Under the pieces are notes generated by a model. It searched no databases. It saw only the letters and a list, made by a program, of their open reading frames with translations, and was not told the DNA's origin. A stretch of DNA of 64,000 bases from Plantactinospora endophytica (lineage in GTDB: Bacteria; Actinomycetota; Actinomycetes; Mycobacteriales; Micromonosporaceae), in contig NZ_BONW01000013.1 in NCBI RefSeq assembly GCF_016862915.1, positions 558,001 through 622,000 on the forward strand. The letters run 5' to 3'. The first letter of the stretch is position 1. Every line of letters starts with the position of its first letter. Of the stretch, positions 57,945 to 64,000 are shown in pieces. The position numbers were made by a program, and so were the translations under genes.

Positions 57945-58528
57945 CCGGGCCGGCCGCCGTCCGGCTCGGCGTGCTGTAGTTCGGGGTCGGCCCCGGGCAC
58001 ACCGGACCCGTGGCCGGGGTGGCCGCGCGGTGGCGGTGGCGGCCAGTCCACCATCCGCCAGATCTCGGCGAGGTCCCGGTGCCCCGTCAGGTCGTACCGG
58101 GCCGCCTGCTGGAAGCCGCCGATGATGTCGCTCCAGGCCGGCGCGTCGAACGGCTCCCGCCGGAACACGACGCCGTCGATGTAGACCATCGTCCGGCGGG
58201 CCGCGGCGATCGTCTCGGCGCCACCGATCAGCATCACCATGACGTAGCTGTGCTGCGTCGCGTTCCGCGCCGCGCGCCGTTCGGCATCGGCCTCCTCGGT
58301 CTCGCCCGTGACGTCCTGCATGACACCCCGCGCGTTGCTGGCCGACAGGTGGAAATCGAGGTACGCCGCCACCCGGTCCTGGTGCAGGCGGTACCGGTCC
58401 TCCCGGCTCTGCTGCTCGGCCCGTGCCCGTGCCGCCTGCCGGCCCTGGAGTACCGCCGCCAACAGGCCCGCCCCGGCGGCCATCAGCCCACCCAGCACGG
58501 TGAGCAGCGCCGACTCCCAGATCCTCAC
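57917..58528 (-). CDS. Hypothetical protein with one N-terminal membrane segment
   Basis: 203 residues. Residues 5-28 form a hydrophobic segment (SALLTVLGGLMAAGAGLLAA), followed by a basic helical region (RQAARARAEQQSREDRYRLH) that looks like a cytosolic coiled coil, then a compact part with YVMVMLIGGAETIAAARRTM and APAWSDIIGGFQQAARYDL. The last 40 residues are Pro/Gly-rich. No known family. GGAGG a few bases before GTG 58528 supports the start. Similar small anchored proteins are widespread in actinomycetes without assigned role. Confidence 0.65.
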   Translation of the reverse strand: MRIWESALLTVLGGLMAAGAGLLAAVLQGRQAARARAEQQSREDRYRLHQDRVAAYLDFHLSASNARGVMQDVTGETEEADAERRAARNATQHSYVMVMLIGGAETIAAARRTMVYIDGVVFRREPFDAPAWSDIIGGFQQAARYDLTGHRDLAEIWRMVDWPPPPPRGHPGHGSGVPGADPELQHAEPDGGRPGSSAGTSGA

Positions 58529-58692
58529 GGGCCTCCATCCGTCGGTCCGCGCCGGGTCCGCACACCGGCGTTACCCCTCACCGGTACGCCCGCAGCCCAG
58601 CCGTCGACCGCCGACAGCACATTAACCGGCGGCGTCCACAGTGCCCGGGTGCAGCGCCCACGCTCGGCCGACCCGGAGCGACGCAGAGCCGA

Positions 58693-58730
58693 CGGGCGTC
58701 CACGCTCAGCCTTCGGGCGTCCACGCTCAG
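58693..58730. repeat. 21-bp-period duplication at a stop codon
   Basis: CGGGCGTCCACGCTCAG occurs at 58693-58709 and 58714-58730. The second copy contains the stop codon (58727-58729) of the minus-strand gene. A related GACCCGGAGCG word flanks the pair on both sides (58670 and 58733), so a larger 60-bp block may have been copied first. Confidence 0.75.
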
Positions 58731-59104
58731 GCGACCCGGAGCGTCGGCGCGGCCACCATCCTGGCGATGCCGGAGATGTCGCCGGTCTCGTCGACCGGCG
58801 GGTCGGCCGGCCCGGCGGCGTCGACCGTGGCGGTGCCGGTGACACCCGGCCCGGAGTCGACCGGTCCTGCCCCGACCGGTGCGACCGGCACGGCGGCGGT
58901 CCGGTCGATCTCGTTGAGCGTCGAGACCAACCTGCGTACGTCGTCGGTCGCCATCCGGAACGATCCCCGGCACACCGTGCCGAGCCACAACGACACCACC
59001 ACGGTGCCCCGGTCGCCGTGGTAGCTGACCCGCATCGTCCGGTCGCCGCCACGGGTATCGATGAACAGGTCACCAACGCTCGGCATCGGCCGTACTTCGC
59101 CCAT
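58727..59104 (-). CDS. Hypothetical small protein
   Basis: 125 residues. The first 75 look like a small beta-rich domain (VGDLFIDTRGGDRTMRVSYH, GTVVVSLWLGTVCRGSFRMA) ending in a helix (DDVRRLVSTLNEIDR). The rest is a Pro/Gly/Ala-rich tail. No family recognised with confidence. The ATG at 59104 has only a weak ribosome site. Located 67 nt downstream of the first methyltransferase stop on the same strand. Confidence 0.55.
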   Translation of the reverse strand: MGEVRPMPSVGDLFIDTRGGDRTMRVSYHGDRGTVVVSLWLGTVCRGSFRMATDDVRRLVSTLNEIDRTAAVPVAPVGAGPVDSGPGVTGTATVDAAGPADPPVDETGDISGIARMVAAPTLRVA

Positions 59105-59171
59105 GGATCCAGGATGTGGCATGTGGCGCCGGAGTGGAAGACCCGACACCGGCCGGCGCCGCCCACCCCGG

Positions 59172-60005
59172 TCACGGCCGGACGGCGGTGACCAGCCAGT
59201 TGGCGCCGGGGATTCGTACCCCCTCCGGCCCCTCGTACGGCCGCAGCGTCTCGACCAGGATCGCCCGGGCGGCCTTGGCGGTCGGCCCGTTCTCCTGCTG
59301 GAGGACGGCCATCACCGGCCCGGACCCGAGGTACCAGTCGGCGGCCTGCTCCACGTCGCGGCCGAAGTTCATCGGCGCGTCGAGCGGCCGGGGCCGTACG
59401 TCGGTGAAGCCGGCCCGGCCGAGCACGTGCGTCAGCCGTACCGGGTCGGCCAGCGAGAACATCGCCGACTCGGGCAGTCGGCCGGTGCCCCGCCCCTGGC
59501 GCAGCGCGGACATCGGCGCCACGTACCAGGCGTTGTCGGCCATGTCGCGGGGGCAGACGAAGGCGAGCCGCCCGCCGGGGCGGAGCGCGGAACGGAGGTT
59601 GGCGAACGCCGCCACCGGGTCGGCGAAGAACATGATGCCGAACTGGCTGATCGCCACGTCGAAGCTGGCATCGGGAAACGGGTGCACCTGCGCGTCGCTC
59701 CGCACGAACTCGACGTGCCGCAACCCCGCCGCCGAGGCGGCGGCCCGGGCCTGCTCCAGCATCGGTGCGGAGAGGTCGATGCCGGTCACCCGTCCCCGGT
59801 CGGCCAGTCGGGCGGCGAGCCGGGTCGTCTCGCCGGTGCCGCAGCCGACGTCCAGGACGTGGTCCTCGGGCCCGATCCCGGCGGCGGCGAGCAGCGCCCC
59901 GGTCAGTGCGGCGTTCACCGGGTCGTCCCGGTCGCCCTGCTCGGCCCAGTTGGCGCCCTCCGGCCCGTTCCACGCCTCGGCCTGGTCGGTGTTGACGATG
60001 CGCAT
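59172..60005 (-). CDS. Class I SAM-dependent methyltransferase (UbiE-like)
   Basis: 277 residues. Motif I is HVLDVGCGTGETTRLAARL, followed by RVTGIDLSAPMLEQARAAA, a DAQVHPFPDASFDVAISQFG block and LRPGGRLAFVCPRD, all in the usual order of UbiE/Methyltransf_11 proteins. The N-terminal AWNGPEGANWAEQGDR is typical of an actinobacterial group with unassigned substrates. GAAAGGA seven bases before ATG 60005. It starts one base after the preceding methyltransferase stop, so the two genes form an operon. Confidence 0.88.
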   Translation of the reverse strand: MRIVNTDQAEAWNGPEGANWAEQGDRDDPVNAALTGALLAAAGIGPEDHVLDVGCGTGETTRLAARLADRGRVTGIDLSAPMLEQARAAASAAGLRHVEFVRSDAQVHPFPDASFDVAISQFGIMFFADPVAAFANLRSALRPGGRLAFVCPRDMADNAWYVAPMSALRQGRGTGRLPESAMFSLADPVRLTHVLGRAGFTDVRPRPLDAPMNFGRDVEQAADWYLGSGPVMAVLQQENGPTAKAARAILVETLRPYEGPEGVRIPGANWLVTAVRP

Positions 60006-60006
60006 C

Positions 60007-60909
60007 TCAGTTTCCTTTCGGACGGGCCTGGGCGAGCAGCCGCAGGCCGACCGCGGCGAGGCCACCGTCGGCCACCCGCAGTCGTTCGATCTGGCGAAGT
60101 ACGGTGAACACGGCCAGCCCGTCGGCGTCGTCGCCGAGTCGGTCGGCGAGGTAGCGGTGCAGGTACGGCACCCGCACCGCCTCGCGGATCTCGAAGAGCC
60201 TGGCGATCTCCCTGGTCACGGCGTCGCCCGGATGGAGACGGTGCACGTCGCGGTGCCGTCCGACCCAGCGCGCGTACGGCGTCCCGTCGGGTGCGGCGCC
60301 CGGCTCCGCCGTCGTGCTCGCCGTCCTCGCCGTCCCGCCTCGCGGTTCCGGCGTCCCGTCGCCCGGCTCCGCCGTCCTGTCACGCGGTTCCACCGTCGCC
60401 AGCGGTGCCGCCTCCGGGGGGTCGAGCGGTACCGGGGCGAGTCGTCCGGCGGCGGCGAGCAGCGCAGCCGTGTCGTGGTACCAGCCGGCGGTGGCGGGGT
60501 CCGCCCGCTCCCAGGCGAACTCGTCGACCACCAGCAGCCCGCCCGGCCGCAGCAGCGACCAGGCCCGCCGGACCGCACCGGCGAGATCGGTCATGTGGTG
60601 CAGGGACAGTACGCAGAGCACCACGTCGAACGGCCGGTCGTCCTGGTAGTGCAGAAGGTCGGCGACGATCGCCGGAGCGCCACGCGCGACGGCCGTACCG
60701 ACGGTCACCGGATCCACGTCCACGGCGGTGACCGTGTAGCCGGCGCGGGCGAGGGCGCGGGCGAGGTCGCCCCGTCCGCATCCCGCGTCGAGGATCCGGG
60801 CGGGCGCCGGCGGCAGCCACCCGGACAGGTACGCCATCTGGTCGGCGATCCGGGCCGCCGTCACCCCGGCATCCGGGTCGTACCCCCGGTCGGTGCTGAT
60901 TGGACTCAC
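60007..60909 (-). CDS. Class I SAM-dependent methyltransferase with low-complexity insert
   Basis: 300 residues. ARILDAGCGRGDLARALARA (motif I), VDVDPVTVGTAVARG, FDVVLCVLSLHHMTD and LRPGGLLVVDEF are in standard order. Between residues about 172 and 208 lies an insert of repeated EPRDRT / EPGDGT / EPRGGT units, an in-frame minisatellite that breaks the C-terminal half. Substrate unknown. GTG 60909 has no clear ribosome site. Divergent from a LysR-type regulator across 70 bp, which suggests regulation by it. Confidence 0.85.
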   Translation of the reverse strand: MSPISTDRGYDPDAGVTAARIADQMAYLSGWLPPAPARILDAGCGRGDLARALARAGYTVTAVDVDPVTVGTAVARGAPAIVADLLHYQDDRPFDVVLCVLSLHHMTDLAGAVRRAWSLLRPGGLLVVDEFAWERADPATAGWYHDTAALLAAAGRLAPVPLDPPEAAPLATVEPRDRTAEPGDGTPEPRGGTARTASTTAEPGAAPDGTPYARWVGRHRDVHRLHPGDAVTREIARLFEIREAVRVPYLHRYLADRLGDDADGLAVFTVLRQIERLRVADGGLAAVGLRLLAQARPKGN

Positions 60910-60979
60910 CGGTCAAGCGTCGGTCCGGCATCCCATGCACACAACTGCGGGTTGGTTGGGTCTGCCATAAGCTCGACGC

Positions 60980-61927
60980 ATGCTTGACCCCTGGTCGTTG
61001 CAGGTGCTCGTCGCGGTCGGCGAGCGCGGCTCGTTCTCGGCGGCGGCCTCGGCGCTCTCGCTGACCCAGCCCGCCGTCTCGCGTCAGATCGCGGGTCTGG
61101 AACGGCGACTCGGTGTCCGGCTGTTCAGCCGGGCCGCCCGTGGGGTCCGGCCGACCCCGGCCGGTGCGGTCGCGATCGAACTCGCCCGGGACAGCCTGAC
61201 CCGACTGCGGTCCCTGGAGGCCCGGCTGGCGTCCTTCGCCGAGTTGGAGTCGGGTGAACTCCGGTTGGCGGCCTTTCCGAGCGCCAACACGCATTTCGTG
61301 CCCGAGGCCGTCCGCCGGTTCGGGCAGCTCCATCCGGGCGTGACCCTCAGCCTCCGGCAACTCGACCAGGCGGGCCTGCTTCCTGCGGTACGGGACGGGC
61401 GGATCGACCTGGCCCTGGTAACCGACTGGCACCTGTACGACGAGCCGCAGGCGGCCCGGGACGCCCCGGCCGGTGTCGAATTGCCCCGGACGACCATGGA
61501 GGGTGTCGAGTTGGTACCCCTGCTCGACGAGGAACTCCAGGTAGTCCTGCCGGCCCAGCACCGGCTCGCCCGGCGCCGTCGGGTACGCCTGGCCGACCTG
61601 GGCGACGAGACGTGGATCGACGGGGCGCATCCGGACTGTCTCGGGCCGGTCGCCCCGCTGGCCGGTGCGCTCGGCACGGCGCCCCGGATCGGGTTCTGGT
61701 GCGACGACTGGAACGGCAAGCAGGCGCTGGTGGCGGCCGGTGTCGGCGTGATGCTCATGCCGACGCTGGCCGCCGTGGCGGTACGACGTGACGTGGTGCT
61801 GCGTCCCACCGTTCCGGTGTTGCCGACCCGTCGGCTCTACGCCGCGACGGCCACGCCGGCATTCCGTGCGCCGGCGGTGACCGCGATGCTGGAGGTACTC
61901 GCCGACCTGGCGCCGCGCCGCACCTGA
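60980..61927 (+). CDS. LysR-family transcriptional regulator
   Basis: 315 residues. The N-terminal helix-turn-helix (FSAAASALSLTQPAVSRQIA) and linker helix are followed by the substrate-binding domain: LRLAAFPSANTHFVPEAVRR, LLPAVRDGRIDLALV and VAAGVGVMLMPTLAAVAV. LysR regulators usually control the divergent gene, here the two-methyltransferase operon, using a small effector. The 70-bp gap contains CCATAAG near 60965 as a weak -10. ATG 60980. Confidence 0.9.
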   Translation: MLDPWSLQVLVAVGERGSFSAAASALSLTQPAVSRQIAGLERRLGVRLFSRAARGVRPTPAGAVAIELARDSLTRLRSLEARLASFAELESGELRLAAFPSANTHFVPEAVRRFGQLHPGVTLSLRQLDQAGLLPAVRDGRIDLALVTDWHLYDEPQAARDAPAGVELPRTTMEGVELVPLLDEELQVVLPAQHRLARRRRVRLADLGDETWIDGAHPDCLGPVAPLAGALGTAPRIGFWCDDWNGKQALVAAGVGVMLMPTLAAVAVRRDVVLRPTVPVLPTRRLYAATATPAFRAPAVTAMLEVLADLAPRRT

Positions 61928-62035
61928 CCAGGGCCGTCGGGACCGGTCGGTGGGCGTACCCGATCACGGTGGCGGTCGGAGGTCGCGCCTACGGCTGTCT
62001 CACCGCCGCAGCGAACCCGACCCGTCGCCGGCCGC

Positions 62036-62839
62036 CTATCGCTTCCGGGCGACCCCGGCGGCGACCTTCAACATGGTCGGCGGTGCGGTCTCGTCCGGCC
62101 ACCACTCCTGCACGTCGACGACGCCGGGTGACAGCAGTTCGAAGCCCTCGAAGAATCGCTCGATCTCCTCCCGGCGGCGGAACGTCATCGGCGCGGGGGA
62201 GTTCACCGAGATCTCCTCCAGCTTGGCCTTGGCCGCCGGGTCGCTGCCGTCCACGCAGAACTGGGAGATGCAGACGTAGCTGCCCGGCGCCAACCGCTCG
62301 CGGAACCGCGCGATCAGCGCCGCCGGGTCCTCAGCATCGGTGACCAGGTGGAACAGGCCGATGAAGAGCAGCAGTACCGGCTCGTCGAAGTTGATGAGCT
62401 GTTGCACCTGCGGGTCGTCGAGGAGTTCGTCCGGGCGGCGGACGTCCGCCTGGATCGAGACCACGTTCTCGTCGGTGGCCAGCAGTGCCCGGTTGTGGAC
62501 GAAGACGATCGGGTCACTGTCCACATAGACCACCCGGGCGTCGGGGGTGATGGCCCGGGCGGTCTCGTGCACGTTGGGTGCGGTCGGAATGCCGGCGCCC
62601 ACGTCGAGGAACTGCTTGATGCCGAGGTCGGCGCACATCTGGGTGACCCGGAGCAGGAACCGCCGCTGGGCCCTGCCGAGCGCGGGCAGGTCCGGGGCGA
62701 GCGCGATGACCTGCTTGGCCGCCTCCCGGTCCACCGCGAAGTTGTCCTTGCCGCCGAGCACGTAGTCGTACGCGCGGGCGTGGCTCATCTGCGTCGTGTC
62801 GACACCGGACGGCGCGGAGTCCTGGATGGGCAAGGCCAC
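62036..62839 (-). CDS. SAM-dependent methyltransferase, DUF574 family (second copy)
   Basis: About 267 residues. DYVLGGKDNFAVDREAAKQV, LRVTQMCADLGIKQFLDVGA with GIPTAPNVHE, RVVYVDSDPIVFVHNRALL and VLLLFIGLFHLVTDAEDP match the DUF574 block order of the copy at 23592-24401, but the sequences are well diverged. Start unclear: GTG 62839 overlaps GGGAG, and TTG 62833 is better spaced from it. Convergent with LysR over 108 bp without a strong hairpin. Confidence 0.87.
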   Translation of the reverse strand: MALPIQDSAPSGVDTTQMSHARAYDYVLGGKDNFAVDREAAKQVIALAPDLPALGRAQRRFLLRVTQMCADLGIKQFLDVGAGIPTAPNVHETARAITPDARVVYVDSDPIVFVHNRALLATDENVVSIQADVRRPDELLDDPQVQQLINFDEPVLLLFIGLFHLVTDAEDPAALIARFRERLAPGSYVCISQFCVDGSDPAAKAKLEEISVNSPAPMTFRRREEIERFFEGFELLSPGVVDVQEWWPDETAPPTMLKVAAGVARKR

Positions 62840-63014
62840 TCCCGGGAGAGGTTCGAGGGCTGCTGAAGGCGAGCCGATCCTAGCCCGTCGATCACCGGTG
62901 GCCCGCACGGAGGGCGGCGGGAAAAGGCTTCCCTAACCCGTCTGTCGCCGGACGGTCGGTTGTGGTCGCCGGACGGCGGAGCGCGGTTGGCGGAAATCCG
63001 TGTGTCGGTGGGGG

Positions 63015-63066
63015 TTGAGTCGGCGAGGCGGGCGCGGTAACTTCTTCTCTAGGTGAGTAAGACTCA
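63015..63066 (+). promoter_or_regulatory. Promoter and inverted repeat before the NUDIX/NrtR-like gene
   Basis: TTGAGT (63015-63020) and TAACTT (63038-63043), 17-bp spacer, form a candidate promoter. Ten bases on, TGAGT-AAG-ACTCA (63054-63066) is a perfect inverted repeat at the expected transcription start. It is placed as an autoregulatory site of the downstream NrtR-type protein would be. Confidence 0.5.
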
Positions 63067-63092
63067 ATCTGAGAATAACGAGAGGGTGGCCG

Positions 63093-63845
63093 ATGCGCGC
63101 CGAGTCCACGTTCCTGGCGGCGTACGACCCGGCCGGATATCCGCCGGTCGCGGTCACCGTCGACATCGTGGTGCTGACCATCCGGGACGGTGCGCTGCAC
63201 GTGCTGCTGGTCGAGCGGGCCGAACATCCGTACCGGGGGCGGTCGGCCCTGCCCGGCGGGTTCGTCCGGGACGAGACGCTGGCCGAGGCGGCCCGCCGGG
63301 AACTGGCCGAGGAGACCGGGCTGTGCCCGGGCGAGGCCGCCCTGGCCCGGGTCCACCTCGAACAGTTGCGCACCTACGGCGATCCCGGACGTGACCCGAG
63401 GATGCGGGTGATGTCCGTGGCCTATCTCGGATTCGCGCCGAGCCTGCCGGACCCCCGGGCCGGCGGCGACGCGGCCACCGCCGGATGGGTGCCCGTCGAC
63501 GAGGCCCGGGAACTCGCCTTCGACCACGACACCGTGCTCGCCGATGGACTCGAACGCGCCCGCGCCAAGCTGGAGTACACCCCGCTGGGCACGGCGTTCC
63601 TCGGGGCGGAGTTCACCATCGGCGAGCTGCGCGCCGTGTACGCCGCCGTCTGGGGCGAGCAACTCCACGCCGGCAACTTCCACCGCAAGGTGCTGTCGGT
63701 GCCCGGCTTCGTGGAGAGCACCGGCGGGACGACCAGCCGGGGCGGCGAACGGGGTGGGCCACGGGCCCGCCTCTACCGTGCGGGCGACGCCGCCCTGCTG
63801 CATCCGGCTCTGCTCCGGCCGACCCGGGAGGAGCAGGTGCGGTGA
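63093..63845 (+). CDS. NUDIX hydrolase-domain regulator (NrtR-like)
   Basis: 250 residues. A NUDIX domain covers residues 20-150; the NUDIX box is present and close to consensus (LPGGFVRDETLAEAARRELA followed by EETGL). The C-terminal 80 residues (FTIGELRAVYAAVWGEQLHA, FHRKVLSVPGFVESTG) form the winged helix of NrtR-type regulators of NAD metabolism. In NrtR the NUDIX domain often senses ADP-ribose derivatives rather than hydrolysing them; here the box is intact, so hydrolysis is possible. The ribosome site GAGAGGGTGG precedes ATG 63093. Confidence 0.83.
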   Translation: MRAESTFLAAYDPAGYPPVAVTVDIVVLTIRDGALHVLLVERAEHPYRGRSALPGGFVRDETLAEAARRELAEETGLCPGEAALARVHLEQLRTYGDPGRDPRMRVMSVAYLGFAPSLPDPRAGGDAATAGWVPVDEARELAFDHDTVLADGLERARAKLEYTPLGTAFLGAEFTIGELRAVYAAVWGEQLHAGNFHRKVLSVPGFVESTGGTTSRGGERGGPRARLYRAGDAALLHPALLRPTREEQVR

Positions 63846-63991
63846 ACCGGGGCGGTGCCGGGGACGGCGGTGCGGACGCGACGGGCGACGACGGCGGTAC
63901 GGGGCCGAGGTGCCGCAACGGCGGCCGGCGGAGGACGAGGCCGGGTGGCCGACGCGGCGCCGGGAGCCGGCCGCGAGAGGGGACCGACACG

Positions 63992-64000
63992 ATGACCTTC
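63992..64000 (+). CDS. Start of an unidentified gene cut by the window end
   Basis: An ATG at 63992 preceded by GAGAGGGG at a good distance begins a frame of three codons before the window ends. An in-frame GTG overlapping the NUDIX stop (63842) would give a low-complexity Gly/Arg-rich start and is less likely. In other actinomycetes NAD- or ADP-ribose-related genes often follow NrtR genes, but nothing of this one can be read. Confidence 0.35.

Overview
The window is 64 kb of very GC-rich DNA, densely coding on both strands. The family content points to a filamentous actinomycete, probably Micromonosporaceae: DUF574 SAM methyltransferases, an XRE-DUF5753 regulator, a SARP/AfsR regulator, LacI-controlled glycoside hydrolases, a CBM2-type secreted protein, a DivIVA/FilP-like coiled-coil protein and many GTG starts. 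Genus and synteny cannot be fixed from sequence alone. No rRNA or tRNA gene, CRISPR array, intact insertion sequence or prophage was seen.

Layout. 1-8.9 kb: truncated alpha/beta-hydrolase, FMN-reductase-like protein, YjbR-HhH fusion, a ThuA plus Gfo/Idh/MocA pair, a ChaA-type cation/proton antiporter, and three hydrolases (secreted phospholipase-D-like protein, alpha/beta hydrolase, secreted SGNH esterase). 9.2-11.1 kb: an rtcB2-prfH pair, which elsewhere repairs ribosomes with cleaved 16S rRNA. 11.2-14.3 kb: a LacI regulator carrying an extra integrase-arm-like N-terminus, divergent from a secreted GH30; a 14-bp palindrome sits exactly in the spacer of the predicted GH30 promoter. 14.4-30 kb: regulators (PadR, XRE, LuxR), membrane and envelope functions (PAP2, LTA-synthase-like sulfatase, CBS/CNNM protein, NCX-like exchanger, acyltransferase 3), a DUF574 methyltransferase and N-formylglutamate amidohydrolase. 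30.2-34.8 kb: secreted S15 peptidase, coiled-coil polar-growth-type protein, NAD kinase.

35.0-42.9 kb is the clearest functional unit. It holds lacI, a lipoprotein sugar-binding protein, two ABC permeases, a secreted glycoamylase-like (PF10091/GH144-like) protein and a GH39 enzyme without signal peptide. Gene ends are overlapping or close, and two copies of a 17-bp LacI-type operator lie before lacI. The likely logic is outside cleavage of a glycan, uptake of oligosaccharides and inside cleavage by GH39, with LacI repressing the whole. No transporter ATPase is encoded here, so a shared one is presumably used.

43-64 kb: amphi-Trp domain protein, SARP/NB-ARC/TPR regulator, secreted VWA/PKD protein, CBM2-beta-helix protein, metallo-beta-lactamase-fold protein, a DUF1579-like/WYL-regulator divergent pair, a secreted multi-domain protein, a NarL-type two-component system, small unknowns, two class I methyltransferases divergent from a LysR regulator, a second DUF574 methyltransferase, and a NUDIX/NrtR-type protein.

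A recurring structural theme is short tandem duplication at gene 3' ends. Six exact 24-bp units end on the nadK stop codon, four other genes have 20-50-bp duplications spanning or abutting their stop codons, and a 24-bp coding minisatellite makes the C-terminal tail of the WYL regulator.
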